This document shows, one piece after another, positions 31,926 to 41,970 of a stretch of 64,000 nucleotides of DNA; positions within the stretch are counted from its first letter, which is position 1, and the number at the start of each line of letters is the position of its first letter. The stretch comes from an uncultured Methylophilaceae bacterium (GTDB taxonomy: Bacteria; Pseudomonadota; Gammaproteobacteria; Burkholderiales; Methylophilaceae). Position numbers and translations under genes: made by a program. Under the pieces are notes generated by a model that was not told where the DNA came from, searched no databases, and was given only the letters and a program-made list of their open reading frames with translations. The DNA is taken from the NCBI GenBank assembly GCA_903953055.1, contig CAJBIA010000159.1, forward strand, positions 39,170 to 103,169. The letters run 5' to 3'.

Positions 31926-32188
31926 AGCAAGATGTACTCATTATCAATAAGTTGGGCTTACATGCAAGGGCCTCCACAAAACTAACGCAAACAGCCAGTC
32001 AATTTAAGAGTGAAATTTGGATTGAACGCAATGGTCGCCGCGTAAATGCAAAAAGTATCATGGGCGTGATGATGTTGGCTGCCAGCAAAGGAAGCACAAT
32101 CAGTTTAGAAACCTTAGGGGCTGATGAAAAAGAGGCGATCGAAACATTGGTGAGTTTAATTAACAACCGTTTTGGTGAGCCCGAATAA
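31922..32188 (+). CDS. ptsH: Phosphocarrier protein HPr
   Basis: His site LGLHARASTKLTQ; Ser site NAKSIMGVMMLAASKGS. Confidence 0.95.
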   Translation: MKQDVLIINKLGLHARASTKLTQTASQFKSEIWIERNGRRVNAKSIMGVMMLAASKGSTISLETLGADEKEAIETLVSLINNRFGEPE

Positions 32189-32204
32189 TGAGGCTATTAA
32201 AGCA

Positions 32205-33929
32205 ATGAGTTTCTCTATTCATGGTGTAGGCGTCTCAAATGGCATTGCTATCGGGCACGCTCATTTAGTTTCGCACGCACTGTTAGAGGTTGTGCATTAC
32301 CAAGTACCTCAGAACCTTATCGAACAAGAAGTCAAAAGATTTGATCAGGCAATTGATACCGTCAAACATGATTTAGAAACTGTTAGGACTCAACTACCAA
32401 GCCGTTCTCCTGCTGAATTAAAAGCATTCATTAACACCCATTTGATGATTTTGAGCGATCACACGCTTGCACAAGATCCAAAAAACATCATCACGAATGA
32501 ACATTGCAATGCCGAATGGGCACTCAAACAACAGATGGAAAGTATCATCGAACAGTTTGACCAGATTGAAGATGAATACTTACGTGAACGCAAACATGAC
32601 GTCGTTCAGGTAGTTGAACGCATCATCAAAGCACTACTTGGACGCCCTAGCCAGGTCCAAGTGATTGAACAAGAAAAATCCATCATTTTAGTAGCGCATG
32701 ACATTTCACCTGCAGATGCAATTCAATTCAAACAGCATCAATTTGCCGCTTTTGTGACAGATGTTGGTGGTGCAACGTCACACACCGCAATTCTTGCCCG
32801 TAGTTTAAATATTCCTTCAATCGTGGCACTTCAACGTGCAAGAGGACTGATTCGCGATGGCGAATTGCTCATTGTTGATGGCACCCAAGGCGTACTCATT
32901 GTTAATCCAGACAAGGATACCCTCTCGGAATATAAGCTCAAGCAAGAACAATGGCAAATCGAGCAACAAAAACTTAAGCGCATCAAGCTCACGAAAGCAG
33001 TGACACTAGATGGAACATCCATAGATTTATATGCCAACATCGAGATTCCTGATGATGTAGTTCAAGTGAAAGCTTCTGGTGCTTCGGGTATTGGCTTATA
33101 TCGGACTGAATTCTTGTTCATGAATCGCCGAGAATCGCCTAATGAAGAAGAACAATTTGAGGCATATAAAGCTGTAGCGGAAGCTATGGATGGAAAACCC
33201 GTCACCATCCGAACATTAGATCTAGGTGCAGATAAACAAACAAACTCGGACAGCACAAGGAGTTGCACGAACCCAGCACTGGGTTTACGAGCCATTCGCT
33301 TATGTTTAGCTGAGCCTCAAATGTTTCACATACAATTACGCGCCCTGCTCAGAGCGTCAGCTTTTGGTAATATCCAAATATTGATCCCAATGCTGTCTGC
33401 AGTAACGGAACTCAGACAAACTTTACTTTTGCTTGAGCGTGCAAAGCAAAGTTTGCGCATACAAAAAATTGAGTTTAATAACGAAATTAAAGTAGGCGGT
33501 ATGATTGAAATTCCTGCTGCTGCCTTATGTGCTGAAGCTTTCGCAAAAGAGTTAGACTTTCTATCAATTGGCACCAACGATTTAATCCAATATTCGCTCG
33601 CCATTGATCGAACAGATGATAGCGTTTCTCATCTTTACAATCCCCTTCACCCAGCGATTCTGCAATTGATAGAAATCACACTTAAAGCAGGGCAAAAGCT
33701 TGGTAAAAAAGTCTCTATTTGCGGTGAAATGGCAGGTGATGCAAAACTAACCCGTCTATTATTAGGACTAGGTTTACGTCAATTCTCTATGCATCCATCC
33801 CACATCTTGTCAGTAAAACACCAGGTCTTACAAAGCGATCTAATTAAATTGGTACCGGCCGCGCGCAAAATACTGGCAAGTCATGATAGCGATAAGATTG
33901 AACCTTTAATCCAAAAAATGAATCTCTAA
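32205..33929 (+). CDS. ptsI: PTS phosphotransferase enzyme I (track start 32172)
   Basis: GGATSHTAILARSLNIPSIV; GIGLYRTEFLFMNR; TIRTLDLGADK; GTNDLIQYSLAIDR; ICGEMAGD. Confidence 0.96.
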   Translation: MSFSIHGVGVSNGIAIGHAHLVSHALLEVVHYQVPQNLIEQEVKRFDQAIDTVKHDLETVRTQLPSRSPAELKAFINTHLMILSDHTLAQDPKNIITNEHCNAEWALKQQMESIIEQFDQIEDEYLRERKHDVVQVVERIIKALLGRPSQVQVIEQEKSIILVAHDISPADAIQFKQHQFAAFVTDVGGATSHTAILARSLNIPSIVALQRARGLIRDGELLIVDGTQGVLIVNPDKDTLSEYKLKQEQWQIEQQKLKRIKLTKAVTLDGTSIDLYANIEIPDDVVQVKASGASGIGLYRTEFLFMNRRESPNEEEQFEAYKAVAEAMDGKPVTIRTLDLGADKQTNSDSTRSCTNPALGLRAIRLCLAEPQMFHIQLRALLRASAFGNIQILIPMLSAVTELRQTLLLLERAKQSLRIQKIEFNNEIKVGGMIEIPAAALCAEAFAKELDFLSIGTNDLIQYSLAIDRTDDSVSHLYNPLHPAILQLIEITLKAGQKLGKKVSICGEMAGDAKLTRLLLGLGLRQFSMHPSHILSVKHQVLQSDLIKLVPAARKILASHDSDKIEPLIQKMNL

Positions 33930-33985
33930 ATCATAACGCATCACTATTGCATTTATTTACCTCTGTATGAATTAAGGAATTTGAA

Positions 33986-36034
33986 TTGACAGACTTACAA
34001 CATAATCCATTATTAAATTTTTCCGGTTTACCAAAATTCGACCAAATTCGCGCTGAACACGTTGAGCCTGCTATTGACCATCTAATTGTAAGTAGTCGAA
34101 ACTGTATCGATGAATTAGCTATTTCAAACGATGTACCAACCTGGGCTAATTTTGCCAAGCCATTAGAAGACATTGAAGAAATGCTTTCAAGAGCATGGTC
34201 TCAAGTTGGTCACATGAATTCCGTAGTGAATAGCCCAGAACTCCGAGAGGCATACAATGCAAGCTTACCTAAACTTACAGACTTTTATTCCGATTTGGGT
34301 CAGGATGAGCGCTTATATGCAAAGTTTCGCACACTTAGAAATAGTGAAGAATTTAATACCCTCAATGATGCACAACAAAAGATAATCGAAAATGAGTTAC
34401 GCGATTTTAGGTTAGGTGGTGCGGAATTACCTGAAGAAGAAAAAATACGGTTTAAAGCCATACAAGAGTCACTCTCAAAAATCACCACCAAGTTTGAAGA
34501 AAACCTACTTGATACAGTGAATGATTTTGCATATTTTGTATTAGATATTTCAGAATTAAAAGGCACTCCCGAAGATGTTATTCAGGCTGCGCAAGAAGCA
34601 GCAACTGCAGAAGCTAAGAAAGGTTATAAATTCACCCTTCACTTTCCTTCATACATGCCGGTCCTTCAATACTGCGAAAATCGCAATTTGCGAGAATTGT
34701 TATATCGCGCTTATGCTACACGGGCTTCTGAATTTGGGAAATCTGATTGGGATAATACCCCGCTAATTAAAGAAATACTTAAACTACGTCGTGAAGCTGC
34801 GCAGCTATTAGGCTACAAAAGTTATGCTGAGATGTCACTTGCTACCAAAATGGCGGATACCCCAGCAGAAGTGACTAGCTTCTTAGATGGTCTTGCACAA
34901 CGAGCAAAACCTTTTGCGAGAAGTGACATGCAAGAGTTAACACAATATGCATCAAAACTAGGTATTAATGAAATGCAAGCCTGGGATATCGCCTTTGTTT
35001 CTGAAAAATTACGTGAAGATAAGTATGCTTTCTCAGACCAAGAGGTGAAGCAATACTTTCCTGAAGCTCAAGTATTACTTGGTTTATTTAAGGTCGTCGA
35101 AACAATTTTTGGGGTGCATGTAAAAAAAGTACAGGCGCCTGTTTGGCATTCAGATGCCGCTTTTTATGAAATTGGCGATAAGCACGGTAAAGTGATTGGC
35201 CAATTTTATTTAGATTTGTATGCCCGTAACAATAAACGTGGTGGCGCTTGGATGGATGAAGCAATTACGCGTCGCAAACTAGCCAAAAATAATATTGTGA
35301 CGCCTGTGGCTTACCTCACCTGTAATTTTTCTGCGCCGGTGGGAAATAAGCCTGCACTATTCACGCACGATGAAGTGATTACCATGTTCCATGAATTTGG
35401 TCATGGGTTACACCATATGCTCACGCAAGTGGATGATTATGGCGTCTCTGGCATTAAAGGTGTTGAATGGGATGCAGTAGAACTTCCCAGCCAATTTATG
35501 GAAAACTTTTGCTGGGAATGGGATGTCATTCGCCATATGACCAAACATGTAGAAACTGGTGCTAGCCTGCCACGTGAATTGTTTGACAAAATGGTCGCGG
35601 CCAAAAACTTCCAAGCCGGGATGCAAACTGTTCGTCAAATCGAATTTTCACTTTTTGATATGCGCTTACATGACGAATTTAATCCAGATGAAAAATCAAC
35701 TGCTCTGGACTTAATCGAACAAGTGCGTGACGAGGTCGCGGTAGTGCGACCGCCAAAATGGAACCGCTTTCCAAACGGATTCTCACATATTTTTGCAGGG
35801 GGTTATGCTGCAGGCTATTACAGCTACAAGTGGGCGGAAGTTCTTTCAGCTGACGCTTACAGTATGTTTGAAGAGAAAGGCGTCCTTTGCGCCGAGACAG
35901 GCCAACGTTTTTGGCATGAAATTTTAGCAAAAGGTGGTTCACGCCCAGCATTAGAGTCTTTTGTTGCATTCCGCGGGCGCGCTCCAGATATTGAAGCATT
36001 GCTCCGTCATAATGGCATGACTGCGGTGGCATAA
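33986..36034 (+). CDS. prlC: M3 family oligopeptidase A (TTG start)
   Basis: HExxH in TMFHEFGHGLHHMLTQVDDYGVSGI; 682 aa. Confidence 0.94.
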   Translation: MTDLQHNPLLNFSGLPKFDQIRAEHVEPAIDHLIVSSRNCIDELAISNDVPTWANFAKPLEDIEEMLSRAWSQVGHMNSVVNSPELREAYNASLPKLTDFYSDLGQDERLYAKFRTLRNSEEFNTLNDAQQKIIENELRDFRLGGAELPEEEKIRFKAIQESLSKITTKFEENLLDTVNDFAYFVLDISELKGTPEDVIQAAQEAATAEAKKGYKFTLHFPSYMPVLQYCENRNLRELLYRAYATRASEFGKSDWDNTPLIKEILKLRREAAQLLGYKSYAEMSLATKMADTPAEVTSFLDGLAQRAKPFARSDMQELTQYASKLGINEMQAWDIAFVSEKLREDKYAFSDQEVKQYFPEAQVLLGLFKVVETIFGVHVKKVQAPVWHSDAAFYEIGDKHGKVIGQFYLDLYARNNKRGGAWMDEAITRRKLAKNNIVTPVAYLTCNFSAPVGNKPALFTHDEVITMFHEFGHGLHHMLTQVDDYGVSGIKGVEWDAVELPSQFMENFCWEWDVIRHMTKHVETGASLPRELFDKMVAAKNFQAGMQTVRQIEFSLFDMRLHDEFNPDEKSTALDLIEQVRDEVAVVRPPKWNRFPNGFSHIFAGGYAAGYYSYKWAEVLSADAYSMFEEKGVLCAETGQRFWHEILAKGGSRPALESFVAFRGRAPDIEALLRHNGMTAVA

Positions 36035-36037
36035 ATT

Positions 36038-36805
36038 TTGAAAATTGCTACCTGGAACGTTAACTCTCTTAATGTGCGTTTACCGCATGTGTTGGATTGG
36101 CTTGAAACCAACAAGCCCGATGTTTTGTGCCTGCAAGAAACCAAGCAAGAGGACCATAAGTTTCCCTATGATATTTTAAAAGAAGCTGGCTACAACGCGA
36201 TTCATAGCGGACAGAAAACATATAACGGCGTAGCAATCATTAGCCCCCATGTCATAGATGATGTACACATAGGCATCACAAACTTTGTAGACGAGCAAAA
36301 ACGCTTAATTGCTGCGACAATAAATGGTGTCCGATTTATTTGCGTTTACATTCCAAACGGGCAATCAGTTGGTTCAGATAAGTACGCATACAAATTAAAT
36401 TGGTTGAAAGCGTTCACTCCCTGGTTAGAGTCTGAAATCAGTAAGTATCAAAAACTCGCCCTATTAGGGGATTACAATATTGCCCCAGAAAATATTGACT
36501 GCCATGATCCATCGGCTTGGATAGGCCAAGTATTAGTGAGCGAGGCCGAAAGAGAAGCATTCAAGGCTCTGATTCACTTAGGTTTAGAAGATAGCTTTCG
36601 CCTATTCGAAAAAGGCGAAGGCCAATTTAGTTGGTGGGACTACCGCATGGCTGGCTTTAGACGTAATCTAGGGATGCGTATCGACCACATCTTAATTACA
36701 CCCGAACTCAGCAAATCCTGCACAACAAGTTATATCGACAAAGCTCCTCGCAAATTAGAGCGCCCTAGTGACCACACGCCGGTGGTTTTAGAATTCAGCA
36801 TTTAA
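36038..36805 (+). CDS. xth: Exodeoxyribonuclease III (TTG start)
   Basis: KIATWNVNSLNVRLPHVLDWLETNKPDVLCLQETK; LLGDYNIAPENIDCHDP; RPSDHTPVVLEF. Confidence 0.93.
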   Translation: MKIATWNVNSLNVRLPHVLDWLETNKPDVLCLQETKQEDHKFPYDILKEAGYNAIHSGQKTYNGVAIISPHVIDDVHIGITNFVDEQKRLIAATINGVRFICVYIPNGQSVGSDKYAYKLNWLKAFTPWLESEISKYQKLALLGDYNIAPENIDCHDPSAWIGQVLVSEAEREAFKALIHLGLEDSFRLFEKGEGQFSWWDYRMAGFRRNLGMRIDHILITPELSKSCTTSYIDKAPRKLERPSDHTPVVLEFSI

Positions 36806-37935
36806 TGACAATTAGCTGGGTCGAAAGTGGCACAACACGCATTGCACGCTGGCAATCTGAAGCTAATGTAATTGCACCTAAACGCGTATTAGTTGTGGAT
36901 GATTCCATTAATGCAGACACAGCGTATAGGCTTGCATGCGAGGGTTCCGCCATGTTATGGCGTGGTGATTTCCATAATGCGCGGCAATTATTACAGGCAA
37001 TGGCAAGGCGCTGTGACCAAAAAAAAATAGCAAAAAAAAGTCCGTTAATTGATTCTCCGCAAGACCTCAAACATTTGTTCAATTTACATCGCGTGGCTCA
37101 AGCCCAAAGAGCGAGAATTTTAGGCATGCTTCTAATTGAAGTTAGTGAAGACTATCAAATCTCGCTTAATCGTGCCCCTGATTTCAAGCAAGCTTTTATT
37201 GAGGCTTATGGCGAGTTCAGTAAAGTGTTCGTGACATCTCTAAGGGAGTTACAGGGCTTGGTGGGGGCCCATGAATGGCGTAAAAAAGGGGTACTGATTG
37301 AAGAGTTAGGTACCAATATTTATCCTCATTACGGTGTATTTTCTCCAATACGAGGTGAGTATTTACAACTGATTGCTAATGCCACACTCCCCCCCACAGA
37401 ATTGGCTTTTGATATTGGAACTGGCACCGGTGTAATTGCAGCATTACTTGCTAAAAGAGGTGTTAAGAAAGTGATTGCGACAGATCAAGATAGCCGAGCA
37501 ATAGTTTGTGCTGAGGAAAACATCACGAGACTGGGCTTACAGAACAGAGTCACTATTACGAAAACCAATATGTTTCCAGAAGGAAAAGCATCATTAATTG
37601 TGTGCAATCCACCATGGCTTCCAGCGAAACCTAGCTCGCCCATTGAGTATGCAATTTATGATCCAGATAGTCGGATGTTAATAGCATTCTTAAACGGTTT
37701 AAAAGAAAAGCTTATGCCTGGTGGAGAGGGTTGGTTAATTATGTCCAACTTTGCTGAAGCCTTAGGCTTAAGGGGTCAGAATGAATTATTAACTTTAATT
37801 GAAAAGGCTGGACTTCGTGTAAAAGAGAAGATGGATATCAGGCCTAAGCACCAAAAAATAATGGATGCTGAGGATAAATTACACCAGGCCAGAAAAACAG
37901 AAGTGACTTCGCTTTGGCGCTTAACAATCACTTAA
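36805..37935 (+). CDS. Class I SAM-dependent methyltransferase (PrmC/small-domain-like)
   Basis: FDIGTGTGVIAALLAKRGVKKVIATDQD and NPPW in SLIVCNPPWLPA. Confidence 0.85.
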   Translation: MTISWVESGTTRIARWQSEANVIAPKRVLVVDDSINADTAYRLACEGSAMLWRGDFHNARQLLQAMARRCDQKKIAKKSPLIDSPQDLKHLFNLHRVAQAQRARILGMLLIEVSEDYQISLNRAPDFKQAFIEAYGEFSKVFVTSLRELQGLVGAHEWRKKGVLIEELGTNIYPHYGVFSPIRGEYLQLIANATLPPTELAFDIGTGTGVIAALLAKRGVKKVIATDQDSRAIVCAEENITRLGLQNRVTITKTNMFPEGKASLIVCNPPWLPAKPSSPIEYAIYDPDSRMLIAFLNGLKEKLMPGGEGWLIMSNFAEALGLRGQNELLTLIEKAGLRVKEKMDIRPKHQKIMDAEDKLHQARKTEVTSLWRLTIT

Positions 37936-39202
37936 TCTTAATACCTAATTGCTTTAACTTGCGATACAAATGAGTTCTCTCAAGCTCAGCAGCCTCAGCC
38001 ACGCGACTCATATTCTTATCTGTTTTCTTAATGTGATATTCAAAATACAAACGCTCAAATTCATCTCGCACTTCACGCAGCGGACGATTTAAATCAATTG
38101 GCAATCCATTGGTTTTTGAGGATTCTTGTTCAACCACATTTTGAAGCGGAGAAAACTGCTCAATCACCCGATTAACATCCTCTGAAGTAATTTTTTCACC
38201 TAGACTTGTTCGCATTAAATTATGAATAACGCTATCTAACTGCGTTAAGTTGCCAGGCCAATCCGCATTTCTTAGGGCATTAAGCGCAGCCGTTTCAAAC
38301 TCACGATATGGTGCAGCTATGGTTTCTGCCAAAAGAAAAGCCATTGCACGTGCCAGTTCAGGAATATCTTCCCGATGATCGGCCAAACTTGGGATACGCA
38401 AGGTACTCACTGATAAAATTAGTAATAATCCATTATCAAACGTACCTTCTGAAACCATTTCAGGCAAAGGCCTTGAAGTACTACAAATAACTCGCGTACC
38501 ATATTTCTCAGTTTTAGAAAGTAAAACCATCAAGCCTTTTTGCTGGGTTTTATCTAAATCAGCAACCTCAGGGACAAACAAAATACCCTCACGTAGTTGC
38601 TCAAGGAGTTCAAGGGGGGTCTCAGCTAATCGTTGTAATTCAGTGAGTTCAATCCACGGCGTGCCTGCCTGATGCAGGAACTTAGCACAAAGTTCTGCCC
38701 CGCTCCCCTTTTCACCAATAAGCAACAAGGGGGCTTTACTCATGCTAAGTTGCTCTAGGCGTTGACGCAGCTCACTAACCACGGCACTTTTGCCAAGATT
38801 AAGCAGGGTCATATCTGATTTGGGGAGCTGTTCACTGTGTTTAAGTGCAGCGTTTACTGTTTTGAGTAGCTTTTGTAAAGCAATAGGCTTTTCTAGAAAA
38901 TCAAATGCACCAATACGGGTGGCCTCTACTGCCGTGTCTATGGTACCGTGTCCAGACATCATGACAACAGGCATGGTAAGCAAGCCTCCAGTACCCCACT
39001 CTTTTAACAAAGTAATGCCATCACAGTCGGGCATCCAAATATCTAGTAACACAACATCCGGCCTAGCATGTTGACGGAACTCTCTAGCTTCGGCAGCATT
39101 TTCTGCAAGCCTCACCTGATAACCTTCATCTTCCAAAATATCTCTTAATAGCTCGCGAATTCCGATTTCATCGTCAACCACTAATACCTGTCTTGCGGTC
39201 AT
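37928..39202 (-). CDS. ntrX: NtrX-type response regulator with degenerate AAA+ domain
   Basis: Receiver Asp in DVVLLDIWMPDCDG, SGHGT, LEKP; C-terminal Fis HTH (NMSRVAEAAELERTHLYRKLKQLGI); downstream of ntrY. Confidence 0.9.
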   Translation of the reverse strand: MTARQVLVVDDEIGIRELLRDILEDEGYQVRLAENAAEAREFRQHARPDVVLLDIWMPDCDGITLLKEWGTGGLLTMPVVMMSGHGTIDTAVEATRIGAFDFLEKPIALQKLLKTVNAALKHSEQLPKSDMTLLNLGKSAVVSELRQRLEQLSMSKAPLLLIGEKGSGAELCAKFLHQAGTPWIELTELQRLAETPLELLEQLREGILFVPEVADLDKTQQKGLMVLLSKTEKYGTRVICSTSRPLPEMVSEGTFDNGLLLILSVSTLRIPSLADHREDIPELARAMAFLLAETIAAPYREFETAALNALRNADWPGNLTQLDSVIHNLMRTSLGEKITSEDVNRVIEQFSPLQNVVEQESSKTNGLPIDLNRPLREVRDEFERLYFEYHIKKTDKNMSRVAEAAELERTHLYRKLKQLGIKIK

Positions 39203-41376
39203 GCTGCATCTACCTTTTTAGCTTTAACACTTCTTTTTTTAGATTCACTATTAAGAATCGGTAAACTTACTAGCACAACTGCCCCAGTTTCATTTGAAGA
39301 GAGAGTTTTAATATTCTCGATGGTAATTGTCCCTTGATGTTCCTCTATGATTTTCTTCACAATTGCCAAGCCTAGACCTGTGCCATGTCTTTTAGTCGTC
39401 ATATAGGGCTCAAAAGCCCGAGACAGAATTTCAACAGGAAAACCATTACCGTTGTCTGCAACACTTAACTGCACTAGATCTGCCATCTTTATTGTCTTAA
39501 CTGTAATCTTAGGAGCATTGACTCCTTCCAAAGCATCTTGTGCATTCTGTAATAAATTATGTAGCACCTGCCTTAACATCGTGGCATCACCCAATACTTC
39601 GACTGATTGCTTAGCCGAATTAACTTCTAGGGTTACCCCCACAGGCTCATAAAGCTCTAAAACATCACTGACTAATTTATTAAAATCCAAGCGGCTTAGA
39701 TTTAGTACTGGAGAACGTGCGTACTCACTAAATTCATTAACCATAGTTTTCATCGCATCTACTTGCGCAATAATAGTCCCCGTAGCACGCCTTAGCATCT
39801 CACTATCATCTGGATCTAACTTACTAGCTAGTTTGTGCTCAATACGCTCTGCAGAAAGCTGAATCGGCGTCAGTGGATTTTTAATTTCGTGCGCCAATCT
39901 TCGTGCCACCTCTCCCCATGCAGAATCACGCTGAACCTGAACCATCGTTGTAATATCATCAAACACAACTAAATAGCCACTATCAGCGCTATACGGCAGG
40001 CGTGTGCCTCGCAACAAGAGGGTCCGTTGACCTTGCGTCGTCACAATTTCCATTTGAGCTTGCCACTCATTAGCTTTTCCTTTGTTGGCATTCTGCAAAA
40101 TCATATCAATAAGATTTTTTAAATTAGGAAACTGTTGGCCAATTTTTTCAAAAGCCTGCCCAGAGAAATGGCCAAGGACTACTCCAAGAATATTCGAGGC
40201 GATCAAATTATATGTGCGTAGCTCTCCCTTATCATTAAGTGCTAAAACACCGGAAGACAAATGCGCCAGAATTGTTTCTAGATAGCCCCGAGCAGCTTCA
40301 ACTCTGGCTCTATTACTCTCAGCGGCTTGCTTTGCCTCGCCAAGCTGCTTGGTCATACTGTTGAAGGATTGAACTAAGACTCCCAATTCATCATTACCAT
40401 GGACGGGGAGAATAATTTCATAATCTCCACTCGCAATAGCTTGCGTCCCTTCAGCAAGCACCCCTAGTGGCGCCGATAGACGTCTGCTGAGCACGAACGC
40501 TACTGAAACTGCTGTGAGCATCGCCAACATCAGAACCAAGGTAAGTGTTAATGCAAATACTTGTTTAAGGGACTCCCGACTTAATGAAAGTTCTTGATAA
40601 TCCTGATAAACATTTTGCACCGCTTCTGCAGTGTTAGATAACTGTTTAGGTACAGGTTGAAGCAATTGTAAAATACGAGTTTCGCCACCAATATCATTCA
40701 TATTTACCGGAATTAATGCGCGTAAATACAAACCTTTTCCGGAAATAGGTTCAATGATAGCGAAGTCTTTTTGACGGGCTTGTCGAAGTTGACTAAGACT
40801 TGGAGTATCCGGTAAAAAGCTGGTTGGATCATTACTTGAAAAAGCTAATATTTTTCCTTGCATAGTAAGCAAAACGGCATCCTGAACACCACTTTTTTCA
40901 CGCAAATCATTAAGCACTGTCAATTGTGAATTTGTCGGCTGAAAAGCAAGGTTTAAAGACATGTTGTCGCCTTTTTGCTTCAGATCAGCCAGCATGCTGT
41001 CTAAAGAACTTTGACCCAACCTTATGCCTCCTTCTAGTGCGGCCTCGACTTTAACGTTAAACCAAGACTCAATAGACTGGGTAAGAAAATTGACCGAAAC
41101 CGCATATACAATTAAACCTGGAATAATCGCCATCAGCGCGAATGCTCCCAAAAGTTTCAAAGTAAGTCTGCTACCAATTACCCGGGCACGCATCTGCTTG
41201 AAAAGCATTGAGAGTTGAAATGCAATCAATAGGAGCAATGCTGCTGCAAGCGAGATATTGAGACCTAACAACAAAGTGTAATCAGCCCCTGATACATTTC
41301 CATTTCCACTTGCTTGCGATAGGAGATAGAGCAATCCACCCCCAAGCACCATCGTAATAAAAACAATATATCGCAT
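39199..41376 (-). CDS. ntrY: NtrY-type sensor histidine kinase
   Basis: TM region, HAMP, PAS, H box RRLAHEIKNPLTPIQLSAERI, N box NLLQNAQDAL, G boxes DNGNGFP/GTGLGLAIVKKI. Confidence 0.94.
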   Translation of the reverse strand: MRYIVFITMVLGGGLLYLLSQASGNGNVSGADYTLLLGLNISLAAALLLLIAFQLSMLFKQMRARVIGSRLTLKLLGAFALMAIIPGLIVYAVSVNFLTQSIESWFNVKVEAALEGGIRLGQSSLDSMLADLKQKGDNMSLNLAFQPTNSQLTVLNDLREKSGVQDAVLLTMQGKILAFSSNDPTSFLPDTPSLSQLRQARQKDFAIIEPISGKGLYLRALIPVNMNDIGGETRILQLLQPVPKQLSNTAEAVQNVYQDYQELSLSRESLKQVFALTLTLVLMLAMLTAVSVAFVLSRRLSAPLGVLAEGTQAIASGDYEIILPVHGNDELGVLVQSFNSMTKQLGEAKQAAESNRARVEAARGYLETILAHLSSGVLALNDKGELRTYNLIASNILGVVLGHFSGQAFEKIGQQFPNLKNLIDMILQNANKGKANEWQAQMEIVTTQGQRTLLLRGTRLPYSADSGYLVVFDDITTMVQVQRDSAWGEVARRLAHEIKNPLTPIQLSAERIEHKLASKLDPDDSEMLRRATGTIIAQVDAMKTMVNEFSEYARSPVLNLSRLDFNKLVSDVLELYEPVGVTLEVNSAKQSVEVLGDATMLRQVLHNLLQNAQDALEGVNAPKITVKTIKMADLVQLSVADNGNGFPVEILSRAFEPYMTTKRHGTGLGLAIVKKIIEEHQGTITIENIKTLSSNETGAVVLVSLPILNSESKKRSVKAKKVDAA

Positions 41377-41391
41377 CAGTAATTGCTCATC

Positions 41392-41970
41392 CTAGAACAC
41401 AAACAATGGTGTCCAATGATAGCGTTCAGAAGCCATATTCCAATCATCCGACCCAACAGCCTCGACTTGAACTGGCTTGGGTAATTTTGTTTGATCTAAT
41501 CGGATTTTAATAGCAGCAGAATAAGCATCGCCTTTTTTGATCAGTTTCTTATCGACCACGGGCCAAGACTTGATAATAGAGAGCTCTTCCTTAGCTTGCT
41601 GAAGATTAGGGAAGGATTGTTGATGATTATTACGAATTACTAGGTACTGTCTTGAAAGCGCATGATAACTCAATGTCACATACTGATTTTGAGTGACGAT
41701 TTCATCATCAAACCAATATCGGCGTGGACTAGTCACTTGAAATTCAACTAAAAATGAAAACGGCACACCTTTATTTAATGCATCTTCAAGCACTGGGCTC
41801 AAGCTAATATCAAAATCAGCATTAAGGGCATAACTTTCTTCAAGAGAAATGAGTTCCGCATTTTTGATATGAATCGAACTGTTTGCGGCATAGGCAAACG
41901 AGCTAAACGCAAAAAATAGCGTTAATAATATAGTTAAGCAACTAAACTTATTGCTTTTGTAATAAGGCAT
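41392..41970 (-). CDS. DUF4390 domain-containing protein (track start 42012)
   Basis: Signal peptide; FLVEFQVTSPRRYWFDDEIV; between rsmB and ntrY as commonly seen in betaproteobacteria. Confidence 0.82.
   Translation of the reverse strand: MPYYKSNKFSCLTILLTLFFAFSSFAYAANSSIHIKNAELISLEESYALNADFDISLSPVLEDALNKGVPFSFLVEFQVTSPRRYWFDDEIVTQNQYVTLSYHALSRQYLVIRNNHQQSFPNLQQAKEELSIIKSWPVVDKKLIKKGDAYSAAIKIRLDQTKLPKPVQVEAVGSDDWNMASERYHWTPLFVF

Noticed and set aside
35679-36032. 117 aa minus-strand ORF
   Set aside because: Antisense to the 3' end of prlC; no domain signal.
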